Shown here: in pieces, positions 1-6,604 of the stretch
How positions within the stretch are numbered: the first letter of the stretch is position 1
Layout: each line of letters begins with the position of its first letter
Assembly (NCBI GenBank): GCA_027000765.1
Contig: JALTNJ010000146.1
Coordinates: forward strand, 1-15,198
Length of the DNA: 15,198 nt
DNA from: Nitrososphaeria archaeon
GTDB taxonomy: Archaea > Thermoproteota > Nitrososphaeria > Geothermarchaeales > JDFR-13
Reading direction: 5' to 3'
The notes under the pieces: generated by a model
Seen by the model: the letters and a program-made list of their open reading frames with translations, nothing else
Database searches by the model: none
Told to the model about the DNA's origin: nothing
Made by a program: the position numbers and the translations under genes

Positions 1-212
1 AGGCGGTATCACAATGCCCGTCTAGAGTCTCTAGTAGGATAGGATTGAGTCCAGCGGACCATATAAAATATTATTTAAAGAACTCGGTGAATATAGAGAA
101 AGCTGAGAAAATTTCTCATGAAGAGAGGATGAGGGTGATAATTGTAGGGGAATACGCCGATAGGGATAAGCCAGGATATCTTGAGAAGCTGAGGATGGTG
201 ATGGAAAAATGA
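1..212 (+). CDS. korB: 2-oxoacid:ferredoxin oxidoreductase beta subunit, C-terminal part (cut by window edge)
   Basis: Only the last 69 codons are present (frame begins at base 3, TGA at 210-212). The beta subunit binds thiamine diphosphate and a [4Fe-4S] cluster in oxidative decarboxylation of 2-oxoacids to acyl-CoA with ferredoxin reduction. The visible piece carries a SQCPSR segment, as in the family's conserved S-(Q/P)-CP stretch, then an LSPADHIKYYLKNS helix, a region resembling EKAEKIS, and a terminal VGEYADRDKPGY strand. This matches the tail of KorB/OorB-type beta subunits in my memory of the family. The thiamine-binding part lies outside the window. The stop overlaps the next gene's ATG (ATGA), and the following gene is a gamma subunit, which supports the call. 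The substrate (2-oxoglutarate versus another 2-oxoacid) cannot be read from this fragment. Confidence 0.8.
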   Translation, partial: AVSQCPSRVSSRIGLSPADHIKYYLKNSVNIEKAEKISHEERMRVIIVGEYADRDKPGYLEKLRMVMEK

Positions 213-703
213 AGAGTATTAGAATACTAGGAATAGGTGGTCAAGGGATAGCCTTCTCAGGATGGTTACTTGGTTATGCAGCCACGTTATCCGGTAGATA
301 TGCATCTGTCCACCACTCGTATGGAGCTGAGGTGAGGGGTGGAACCGTGACATCAAATATATTGATAGATGATAAGCCGATTGAAAACCCGTATAGAGAT
401 GTTTTCGACGTATATTTAGTTCTACACTCCTTTGGATGGAGAAATGTACATCCAGAAGATAAGGCAATGCTAATAGCTGATGAAGATATTGCTAAAGAGG
501 ATTCGCTTGAAGAGAGTCAGATAATATGGAAGCCTTTCGATAAAATAGCACACGAAAAAGGCTTGCCTGTCAATATGATTGCATTGGGATACCTAGCTAA
601 GATAGGCGTGATAGATTTTGAGTCTCTGAAGAAGGCGGTAGAAACCCGTGGAAAAAACATTGAGAAGAATCTATTTGCTCTAAATATTGGATATAACCTG
701 TAG
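209..703 (+). CDS. korC: 2-oxoacid:ferredoxin oxidoreductase gamma subunit
   Basis: This 164-residue protein is a stand-alone pyruvate/ketoisovalerate oxidoreductase gamma domain (POR family). It is the structural and CoA-proximal subunit of the oxidoreductase begun by the preceding gene. The family fingerprint is clear: GIGGQG at residues 8-13, and the SYGAEVRGG stretch at 37-45, which corresponds to the usual SYGPE.RGG. The ATG overlaps the beta-subunit stop by four bases, and a GGTGAT ribosome binding site at 197-202 sits 6 nt before it, so the two are translationally coupled. Many crenarchaeal 2-oxoacid oxidoreductases have this domain fused to the alpha subunit. A separate gamma fits the four-subunit KorABCD/OorABCD layout instead. 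The gene converges on a ferredoxin gene with a 12-nt gap. The indolepyruvate-type IorB is a related alternative, but the KorB-like tail upstream argues against it. Confidence 0.9.
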   Translation: MKSIRILGIGGQGIAFSGWLLGYAATLSGRYASVHHSYGAEVRGGTVTSNILIDDKPIENPYRDVFDVYLVLHSFGWRNVHPEDKAMLIADEDIAKEDSLEESQIIWKPFDKIAHEKGLPVNMIALGYLAKIGVIDFESLKKAVETRGKNIEKNLFALNIGYNL

Positions 704-715
704 TTCAGGAAATGT

Positions 716-919
716 CTATTTTTTGACGACTATAGCAAACTCTGGACAATATCTTTCACATAGATAGCAGAGGATGCATCTTGATTCATCGGTGACAACA
801 GCCGGGTGATAACCTAGTTTATTAGTCTCATCTGAAATCCTGAGGATCTTCACTGGACAAAACTCGATACAGATACGACATTCTTTACAGATGTTCCTGT
901 TTATGTATATCTTAGGCAT
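716..919 (-). CDS. korD: Two-cluster [4Fe-4S] ferredoxin, KorD-like
   Basis: A 67-residue ferredoxin with two C-x2-C-x2-C-x3-C-P motifs: cysteines 11, 14, 17, 21 and 48, 51, 54, 58. It should carry two [4Fe-4S] clusters and act in the cytoplasm as electron carrier or delta subunit for the adjacent 2-oxoacid oxidoreductase. The 26-residue spacer between clusters and the short N-terminal strand (PKIYINRNIC) resemble OorD/KorD subunits rather than the longer zinc-containing ferredoxins of Sulfolobales. It lies on the opposite strand to korBC, tail to tail, so it is transcribed separately. A TATA-like box lies about 42 nt before the ATG. No strong ribosome binding site is seen. The role as korD rests on location; a general ferredoxin is possible. 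Confidence 0.85.
   Translation of the reverse strand: MPKIYINRNICKECRICIEFCPVKILRISDETNKLGYHPAVVTDESRCILCYLCERYCPEFAIVVKK
719..724 (+). terminator. T-tract after korC
   Basis: A run of six T lies 15 nt after the korC stop. It falls inside the 3' end of the convergent ferredoxin gene. Archaeal transcription often ends at such T-tracts without a hairpin. Position and length fit, but this is inference. Confidence 0.4.
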
Positions 920-955
920 TCTCTACCACAAATAATATCAACTTAGCTAGGCACA

Positions 956-965
956 AATATAAATT
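956..965 (-). promoter_or_regulatory. TATA-like box for the ferredoxin gene
   Basis: On the minus strand this reads ATTTATATTT. It is centred about 42 nt before the ferredoxin ATG, which would place transcription start some 15 nt before the start codon. Confidence 0.5.
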
Positions 966-1036
966 CATTATATCATAGATCGATAAGTATCATCTATATC
1001 CAAACATCTTTAAAGGAATAAATAAAATGGGAGAGT

Positions 1037-2680
1037 TTATGGTTGTTTACCCTTATACTCATCTCTCAGAGCCCTCTTACTAATTTTTCCAGTACCAGTT
1101 TTAGGCAACTCTTTCCTGAACTCATATTCATCCGGGACCCACCACTTAGGAATCTTTCCCTCCTCAACGAATTTCATCAAATAACTTTTTATATCGTCTC
1201 CAGTAATCTTATCCATCCACTCAGGCTTTGGAACTATTACAGCCATCGGCCTCTCTCCCCACTTCTCATGTGGAATACCGATGACCGCCACTTCGGATAC
1301 TCCTGGATGTGTTGATATAATGCTCTCAAGTGTTATGCTGCTGATCCATTCACCGCCACTTTTAATTACGTCCTTAAACCTATCGACGATCCTTATATAC
1401 CCGTCCTCTGTCCAGACTGCAACATCCCCTGTCCTGAACCATCCATCTACAAAGGCCTCAGAAGTCTTCTCCGGATCCTTGTAATACTCTGTTAGAACCC
1501 AAGGTGCTCTTACAACTATCTCCCCCATGGTCTGGCCATCCTTAGGTACATCATTAAAGTCGCTATCCACCACCCTAAGCTGGACTAATGGCCATGGGAA
1601 GCCGGCGCTCAAATGTATTTCATCCCTCTTCTCCTCAGGCAGGTCCTCCATACCTGGTTTCAAGTTGGATAGGGTCAATATTGGGCAAGTCTCTGTAAGG
1701 CCATATCCAGTAACGACTTTAATCCCACGCCTCTTAGCCTCTTCATATAGACCCTTTGGTATTGCAGCACCACCAATCACCATCTTAAGATTCGAGAGAT
1801 CATAGTTCTTAGACTCCGGATGGTATAAAAGCATATGTAATAGAGTTGGCACACCCGCCATGAAAGTTACCCTCTCTTTTTCAATTAACTGTAGTATTAC
1901 GCTGAAGTCGAATTTACCTGGAAATACCTGTTTAAACCCTAGTAGAGTAAAGGTATAGGGTAGCCCCCATGCATGTACATGGAACATAGGCACTAGGCTC
2001 AGCGCTACATCCCTATGGTCTAGAGTCACCCCGGGATAGACGAATTGTAATGGCGTCACAAGCGAATGTAGAACTATCTGTCTATGGGAGAAGTATACAC
2101 CCTTTGGTAGGCCCGTCGTACCGGAGGTATACATTAGCGAAGCGACCTTATTCTCATCGACCTCCGGGAATTCATACGAGTCGTCTCCATAGTCCTTCAA
2201 TAGAGTTTCATACTCATATACTTCCTTCCCCTCTATCTTGGGAGGTTCAAAGTCCTCTTTATCGGTCAACACTATGATCTTTTTAATCGTCTTCACGTGA
2301 TCCTTTAGAATCTCTACAAACGGCAGAAAATCCTCGTTTATGAGGATAGCGTCGTCCTCAGCGTGGTTTAGGATATAGGCGATGTCCATAGGTGCGATGC
2401 TTACGTTTATAGTATGGAGGATATTACCTATCATCGGAATTGCGAAATAGGCCTCGTAATGCCTATGTGTATTCCACTCAGCAGTAGCGATCCTAGCACC
2501 GTCTTTAAGCCCAATCGCCTCTAATGCAGAGGCCAGCCTCCTAACCCTCTTATATGCCTCCCTATAGGTATACCGCACCTTATCCTTGTACACAATCTCA
2601 ACATCTGGAAATTGATCTACAGCTCTGTATAATATCTTATCCAAAGTCAGTTGATACCTAACAGGAATCTTCTCAAGCAT
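1037..2680 (-). CDS. AMP-forming acyl-CoA ligase, AlkK-like (medium-chain or related acid)
   Basis: This ANL-superfamily enzyme adenylates a carboxylic acid and transfers it to CoA in the cytoplasm. From the chosen ATG it has 547 residues. Motifs in order: the ATP loop YTSGTTGLPKG (184-194), PMFHVHAWGLPY (231-242), GYGLTET (325-331), GWFRTGD (413-419), the hinge segment DRFKDVIKSGGEW (433-445), and the catalytic lysine K532 in KTGTGK. The FHVHAWGLPY signature and the length resemble AlkK/medium-chain acyl-CoA synthetases more than long-chain FadD. The open frame extends five codons further to a TTG at 2695. I chose ATG 2680 because GGTGAG lies just before it (spacer only 3-4 nt, so somewhat short), and nothing similar precedes the TTG. 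It is divergent from the ThDP-enzyme operon, with which it shares the intergenic region. The actual acid substrate is not determinable. Confidence 0.93.
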   Translation of the reverse strand: MLEKIPVRYQLTLDKILYRAVDQFPDVEIVYKDKVRYTYREAYKRVRRLASALEAIGLKDGARIATAEWNTHRHYEAYFAIPMIGNILHTINVSIAPMDIAYILNHAEDDAILINEDFLPFVEILKDHVKTIKKIIVLTDKEDFEPPKIEGKEVYEYETLLKDYGDDSYEFPEVDENKVASLMYTSGTTGLPKGVYFSHRQIVLHSLVTPLQFVYPGVTLDHRDVALSLVPMFHVHAWGLPYTFTLLGFKQVFPGKFDFSVILQLIEKERVTFMAGVPTLLHMLLYHPESKNYDLSNLKMVIGGAAIPKGLYEEAKRRGIKVVTGYGLTETCPILTLSNLKPGMEDLPEEKRDEIHLSAGFPWPLVQLRVVDSDFNDVPKDGQTMGEIVVRAPWVLTEYYKDPEKTSEAFVDGWFRTGDVAVWTEDGYIRIVDRFKDVIKSGGEWISSITLESIISTHPGVSEVAVIGIPHEKWGERPMAVIVPKPEWMDKITGDDIKSYLMKFVEEGKIPKWWVPDEYEFRKELPKTGTGKISKRALRDEYKGKQP

Positions 2681-2683
2681 AGT

Positions 2684-2689
2684 CTCACC
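2684..2689 (-). promoter_or_regulatory. Ribosome binding site deciding the acyl-CoA ligase start
   Basis: GGTGAG on the minus strand lies 3 nt before ATG 2680. It falls between this ATG and an upstream in-frame TTG (2695), so it favours the ATG. Confidence 0.55.
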
Positions 2690-2724
2690 AAACAACTAAT
2701 TAAAAATATATTATGTGGATAGCC

Positions 2725-2735
2725 TTTTAAAACTA
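2725..2735 (-). promoter_or_regulatory. Possible TATA box for the AlkK-like ligase
   Basis: The minus strand reads GTTTTAAAAGG here, centred about 50 nt before ATG 2680. That would give a leader of roughly 25 nt containing the ribosome binding site. The region is generally AT-rich, so the assignment is weak. Confidence 0.35.
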
Positions 2736-2827
2736 CAAATGTTTATTTAGAAAAGGGAAAAACATTCTATTAACAACAATCACATAATTTTTTTATAAAG
2801 TTAATTTTAATGCATTATCTGATACAT

Positions 2828-2837
2828 CTTATATATC
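2828..2837 (+). promoter_or_regulatory. TATA-like box for the ThDP enzyme operon
   Basis: CTTATATATC is centred about 41 nt before the TTG start and about 28 nt before the GAGGTGGT ribosome binding site. This predicts a leader of about 15 nt. A second AT-rich candidate is TTTTATAAA at 2791-2799. Confidence 0.5.
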
Positions 2838-2860
2838 AATGGCATAAATATTCCATTTTT

Positions 2861-2868
2861 GAGGTGGT
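2861..2868 (+). promoter_or_regulatory. Strong ribosome binding site fixing a TTG start
   Basis: GAGGTGGT complements the archaeal 16S rRNA tail. It ends 5 nt before an in-frame TTG at 2874. An upstream in-frame TTG at 2859 would have this site inside the coding region and is therefore unlikely to be used. Confidence 0.75.
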
Positions 2869-2873
2869 TTTTC

Positions 2874-4589
2874 TTGCATATCCTCACTGGTGGCGAGATT
2901 CTAGCTAAGGCGATGGTTAGAGAAGGGATAAAATACGTATTTGGAGTACCAGGTGGGGAACTGACTCCTTTTCTAGATGCTTTGAGAAAGGAAGCGGGGA
3001 TAGAGTTTATCCTCACTAGGCATGAGCAGGCCGCGGCGCATATGGCGGACGCCTATTTCAGAGTTACCGGAGGGCTCTCGGCTGCTGTTGGAACCGTTGG
3101 CCCTGGAGCAGCGGATTTGGTTCCAGGCGTATATCCCGCATATGCAGACGGGATACCTATGGTTGTATTAACGGCTCAGCATCAGAGTTGGAAGGCGTAT
3201 CCCTCCCATGGAAGTATGCAAGAGCTCGATCAATATGAGTTGTTTAAGGCTGTTACAAAGTGGAACGCCATCGTCAATAATGTATCTAGGATTCCAGAGC
3301 TGTTTCAACGAGCGGTTAAAATAGCGTATAGAGGTAGAATGGGGCCGGTGCATCTGGATCTAACTGTTGACGTGCTCTTCAAGAAGTTTGAGGTCCCTAA
3401 TATTGAGAGCTTTATCCCAGCTAGGGAGCGTTATAGGGCATTAAAGAATCCACCTGGAGACCTTGAATTAATTAAAAAAGCTGCTAAGATGCTTATCGAG
3501 GCTGAGAACCCTATAATACATGCCGGTGGAGGAGCGTTATGGTCAGGAGCCTATGAAGAGATAAGGGAATTAGCCGAATACCTCTCGATACCCGTCACTC
3601 CGAGTATGATAGCTAAAGGCATTCTCCCAGAGGATCATCCCCTCTACTTGATCCCAGGTAATGTATCTGCGATGATGGCTCAAGCATCTGCTGATTTAGT
3701 CCTCCTAATTGGATGTAGACTTGGGGATCTAGACTTCTGGGGTAAGCCGCCTGCATGGGGTGAGCCAGATACTCAGAAGATTATACAGATTGATATCGAT
3801 CCAGAAAATATCGCATTAAATAGAATAGTGGACCTTGCGATAATTGGAGATGCTAAGACAACACTAAGACTACTCATAGAAGAGGTTAAAAAATTAACTG
3901 ATAAGAGGGAAAGGGATATATCCACCTACAAGAATATGGAGAAGGAGTGGATCCATGAATATGAAAAAATGGCTCTGGAGGACTGGGGAGGAATACATCC
4001 ACTTAGAGCAATATATGAAGTCAGGAAGTTCTTCCCTAGAAACGCTATAGTTGTATTAGACGGTGGAAACGTCCCAGTATGGGCCCATTATCTAAATAGA
4101 ATATATGAGCCACGGACATTCCTCTGGGCAGGTGACTCTGGACATCTAGGTACAGGACTGCCATATGCAATAGCCGCTAAGCTAGCCAAGCCAGACAGAG
4201 ACGTATATCTATTGACTGGAGACGGTTCATTCATGTTCAATATACAGGAGATGGAGACCGCGATGAGATTAGGGACGAAGATACATGTTATTATCCTAAA
4301 TGATAGAGCCTATGGAATGATTAGAGGTGTTCAAAAACAGCTGTATAAAGGGAATTATTATGGCGTAGATTTCAATGATGTTGATTATGCAAAGATAGCT
4401 GAAGGCATGGGATGGTTCGGCATAAGGGTTGAAGAGCCAGAGGACATTAGGCCGGCCTTGGAGGAGGCTTACAAACAGAATAAGCCTGCATTGTTGGACG
4501 TCATAACACCGAAGGAAATAAGTATGGAGCCTCCTGATCTAGCGATACTAGGAAACTTGTGGATGGAGGGAGTCGAGTTCCCCGAGTGA
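2874..4589 (+). CDS. Thiamine-diphosphate-dependent enzyme, acetolactate synthase superfamily
   Basis: From the TTG at 2874 it has 571 residues with the three-domain fold of ThDP decarboxylases, carboligases and lyases. The pyrimidine-binding domain has FGVPGG (23-28) and the activating glutamate E51 in TRHEQAAAHMADA. The central Rossmann-like domain holds HAGGGA (216-221) and IGCRLGD (279-285). The pyrophosphate domain has GDSGHLGTGLPYA (420-432) and the Mg/ThDP motif GDGSF (449-453) with N476 of LNDRAYGM. It resembles the large catalytic subunit of acetolactate synthase, but no IlvN-type small subunit or ilvC follows. The neighbour is a VOC protein, and acyl-CoA genes surround it, so 2-hydroxyacyl-CoA lyase, a decarboxylase or another carboligase are equally open. 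The final ~25 residues (MEPPDLAILGN onward) are a distinctive tail. The cofactor is well supported; the reaction is not. Confidence 0.9.
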   Translation: MHILTGGEILAKAMVREGIKYVFGVPGGELTPFLDALRKEAGIEFILTRHEQAAAHMADAYFRVTGGLSAAVGTVGPGAADLVPGVYPAYADGIPMVVLTAQHQSWKAYPSHGSMQELDQYELFKAVTKWNAIVNNVSRIPELFQRAVKIAYRGRMGPVHLDLTVDVLFKKFEVPNIESFIPARERYRALKNPPGDLELIKKAAKMLIEAENPIIHAGGGALWSGAYEEIRELAEYLSIPVTPSMIAKGILPEDHPLYLIPGNVSAMMAQASADLVLLIGCRLGDLDFWGKPPAWGEPDTQKIIQIDIDPENIALNRIVDLAIIGDAKTTLRLLIEEVKKLTDKRERDISTYKNMEKEWIHEYEKMALEDWGGIHPLRAIYEVRKFFPRNAIVVLDGGNVPVWAHYLNRIYEPRTFLWAGDSGHLGTGLPYAIAAKLAKPDRDVYLLTGDGSFMFNIQEMETAMRLGTKIHVIILNDRAYGMIRGVQKQLYKGNYYGVDFNDVDYAKIAEGMGWFGIRVEEPEDIRPALEEAYKQNKPALLDVITPKEISMEPPDLAILGNLWMEGVEFPE

Positions 4590-4613
4590 TTATTCTGTAT
4601 TTTGTCTCTGCAC

Positions 4614-4622
4614 AGGAGGTGG
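4614..4622 (+). promoter_or_regulatory. Ribosome binding site for the VOC gene
   Basis: AGGAGGTGG lies in the 44-nt gap after the ThDP gene. It is 8 nt before GTG 4631 and 11 nt before ATG 4634, which are adjacent in-frame start candidates. It rules out the longer open frame that reaches back into the ThDP gene. Confidence 0.7.
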
Positions 4623-4633
4623 ATAATCCAGTG

Positions 4634-5053
4634 ATGATCGGTAAAATTGATCAAATCGGCCTAGTGGTGTATGATTTGGATAAGAAGGTTAAGGAGTTTG
4701 AAGCGATGGGTCTAGGTCCATTTACACAGTTGGAGATCCCGAGCCTAGAGGTTTTATACAAGGGTGAGCCTAAGAGGATTAGGATGAAGATTGCTATGGC
4801 ACATACTGGGAACATTCAGTTGGAGCTTATTGAGGCAGAAGGAGAATGTTTCTACACCGATTTTCTAAGGGAGCATGGAGAAGGACTTAATCACCTAGGG
4901 ATATATGTCCAGGACATTGAAAAAGAAAAGCAGAGATATGTTGAGACAGGAATAGATATTCTCCAAGAAGGGGAGATCTATGGGGTAAAATGGGTGTATT
5001 TAGACACATATGATAAAATAGGATTTGTCCTCGAACTTATACAAGTCCCATAG
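4634..5053 (+). CDS. VOC-superfamily protein, related to methylmalonyl-CoA epimerase
   Basis: A 139-residue vicinal oxygen chelate protein with two beta-alpha-beta-beta-beta modules, residues ~3-66 and ~84-137. Methylmalonyl-CoA epimerases bind a metal through His, Gln, His and Glu. Here the matching positions are Q7 (KIDQIGLVV), Q62 in NIQLELIE, H87 in GLNHLGIYV, and E134 in FVLELIQ. The first histidine is therefore glutamine. The DQIGLVV...GLGPF pattern occurs in a set of VOC proteins that are probably not true epimerases. It is the second gene of the operon with the ThDP enzyme, so it probably acts on that enzyme's substrate or product, possibly a CoA thioester. The start is ATG 4634 or the adjacent GTG 4631, which is better spaced from the ribosome binding site. 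The fold is confident; the reaction is unknown. Confidence 0.85.
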   Translation: MIGKIDQIGLVVYDLDKKVKEFEAMGLGPFTQLEIPSLEVLYKGEPKRIRMKIAMAHTGNIQLELIEAEGECFYTDFLREHGEGLNHLGIYVQDIEKEKQRYVETGIDILQEGEIYGVKWVYLDTYDKIGFVLELIQVP

Positions 5054-5081
5054 TCCGAAATAGTCCTCAACCCAATCCATC

Positions 5082-5090
5082 TTTTTATTT
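5082..5090 (+). terminator. T-rich terminator after the ThDP/VOC operon
   Basis: TTTTTATTT lies about 30 nt after the VOC stop, in the 56-nt convergent gap before the 3-hydroxyacyl-CoA dehydrogenase gene. No hairpin is evident, as is usual in archaea. Confidence 0.5.
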
Positions 5091-5109
5091 GTATAATAGC
5101 TGTGGCACG

Positions 5110-6210
5110 TTATCTCCCTATATAGGGTTTATACACCATGTGTCCATTCTCCTTGTATAAACTGAGGAGTAGATCTGTTAAGTATTCCTCACCAAATAGC
5201 TGGGCTACATCGAAGATTCCTACTGGAGCATTTACACCAAGCTGATAAATGTCATTTATCTTCTTCTCGTCAGCAACGCCTTCATCAAGTATCCTATATG
5301 CCTCATTAATAACGACAGCCACAGTTCTAGTTGGGTCCACAGGATCTCCCTCAGGTATAATAGCCTTTCCACCACTCCATGGATAGAACCCTAGCCCGCG
5401 TTTTTTACCTAGTTCTCCCTTCTTAATCTTATCCTCTAAAATATTCTTTGGATAACTATATCTCTCACCATATATCTCAACTAAGTTGTCGAGTATTCTC
5501 TTGACTGTATCCAACCCTATGAGATCCATTCCTTCTACCACGCCATATGGAACCCCGAGGTTCTTAACACCAGCATCCAAGTCTTCTGGTTTAACACCTG
5601 CCTCCAGTCTTATTAGAGCATCTACAAAGGCAACGTAAAGTAGTCGGTTGAGGACAAAACCCCTACATTCTTTGTCTAGAGCCACTGGAGTCTTCCCCAG
5701 ATCCCTACTCAATTCCAATATCCTATCAATAGCTTCGTCAGACGTCTCCTTACCTCCCGCGACTTCCACCAACTTCATTAGGATTGGTGGATTGGAGAAA
5801 TGCATTCCCACTAGTCTCTTAGGGTACTCCAGGGGCTTTCCAATCTCCGTAATAGTATAGCTACTTGTGTTCGATATAAATAGACTATCCCTGTCGAGAT
5901 ACTTCTCTAAGTCTTGGAATAGTCTCCTCTTGACGAGGACATCTTCTATAATGGCTTCAAAGGCGAAATCTGCTTCATTTGATCTAGAGATATCCAAGGT
6001 ATATTCTATATTTTCATATGCATCCTCATACCTTAATATACCTGCCTCCCGGAGATCATCAATTCCTTCTCTAACACGTTTCTTTGCTCTCTCCAAGGCT
6101 TCCCGGGAAATATCGAATAGAATCACTTTATAACCTGCATTTGCATATAGAAGTGAGATATCAGTCCCCATTAAACCTGCTCCTGCAAGAAATACTGTTT
6201 CGCCTCTCAT
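5110..6210 (-). CDS. 3-hydroxyacyl-CoA dehydrogenase (NAD-dependent)
   Basis: This 366-residue enzyme oxidises 3-hydroxyacyl-CoA to 3-oxoacyl-CoA with NAD in beta-oxidation, in the cytoplasm. The N-terminal Rossmann domain has GAGLMG (10-15) and an acidic strand end (LFD, 31-33). The active site includes S116/S117 in SNTSS, H137 in GMHFSNP paired with E149 in KLVEV, and N188 in FVLNRL. A C-terminal domain spans ~183-280. A second, partial copy (NEAYRILDEGVA to about 340) follows, which makes the protein longer than the ~285-residue bacterial Hbd type. Many archaeal homologues carry a fused enoyl-CoA hydratase after this point; here the frame ends without one. The ATG has no ribosome binding site but a TATA-like element at about -29, so it is probably leaderless and transcribed on its own. 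Confidence 0.93.
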   Translation of the reverse strand: MRGETVFLAGAGLMGTDISLLYANAGYKVILFDISREALERAKKRVREGIDDLREAGILRYEDAYENIEYTLDISRSNEADFAFEAIIEDVLVKRRLFQDLEKYLDRDSLFISNTSSYTITEIGKPLEYPKRLVGMHFSNPPILMKLVEVAGGKETSDEAIDRILELSRDLGKTPVALDKECRGFVLNRLLYVAFVDALIRLEAGVKPEDLDAGVKNLGVPYGVVEGMDLIGLDTVKRILDNLVEIYGERYSYPKNILEDKIKKGELGKKRGLGFYPWSGGKAIIPEGDPVDPTRTVAVVINEAYRILDEGVADEKKINDIYQLGVNAPVGIFDVAQLFGEEYLTDLLLSLYKENGHMVYKPYIGR

Positions 6211-6232
6211 TATATAGAAAAATTGTCGATTG

Positions 6233-6244
6233 GGTAAAATAAAA
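6233..6244 (-). promoter_or_regulatory. TATA-like box for the 3-hydroxyacyl-CoA dehydrogenase
   Basis: The minus strand reads as an ATTTTATTTTA tract centred about 29 nt before the ATG. With no ribosome binding site in between, this suggests a leaderless mRNA. Confidence 0.4.
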
Positions 6245-6247
6245 TGG

Positions 6248-6604
6248 TTAGGGGGAGGTTTTTAGGCGTGAATATAACACGTTACCTATGAGACCACCGG
6301 AGAATGCAGCTACTATTGAGATGATTATCGGGACATATAGTAAGGGCCCTGTCTTAAACATGACCATTGTCCCATATGGATTTAATATATAGTAGTAAGC
6401 GATCATAACTAAGTAGAATAGTAGGACTGAGGCTATGGCCATGCATATACTTACAAGAGTCTTCTCCTCTCTATACGATGCTATCAACCCTGCTAAGAAC
6501 GCCCCGATTATAACCTCATACCCATTTAGATGTATGTTTAGTGTCACTAGTAATATGAACATCCCTGCAACCAGGTTTGATATCCTAATGATTATCTGCC
6601 TCAT
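6248..6604 (-). CDS. Small membrane protein with four predicted helices, coupled to the acylase
   Basis: An unrecognised 118-residue protein, almost entirely hydrophobic. Four membrane segments are visible at about residues 8-23, 27-43, 50-72 and 86-111, with a charged loop YREEK at 44-48 and a basic C-terminus (SRLKTSP). Its ATG immediately follows the acylase TAA with no gap. A strong GAGGTGGTGG ribosome binding site lies in the last acylase codons, so translation is coupled. This placement suggests a partner of the acylase, for example a membrane chaperone or small transporter, but nothing in the sequence proves a function. It could equally be a free-standing membrane protein of a lineage-specific family. 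Confidence 0.8.
   Translation of the reverse strand: MRQIIIRISNLVAGMFILLVTLNIHLNGYEVIIGAFLAGLIASYREEKTLVSICMAIASVLLFYLVMIAYYYILNPYGTMVMFKTGPLLYVPIIISIVAAFSGGLIGNVLYSRLKTSP

Noticed and set aside
2859..2873. Five-codon N-terminal extension of the ThDP enzyme from TTG 2859
   Set aside because: It would place the GAGGTGGT ribosome binding site inside the coding region; TTG 2874 is correctly spaced from it.
2874..4589. Calling this gene ilvB (acetolactate synthase)
   Set aside because: Only superfamily motifs are evident, and no ilvN or ilvC is adjacent; the specific reaction cannot be fixed by eye.
4559..4633. N-terminal extension of the VOC protein overlapping the ThDP gene
   Set aside because: The added residues do not belong to the VOC fold, and a strong ribosome binding site lies inside this stretch directly before the GTG/ATG pair at 4631-4636.
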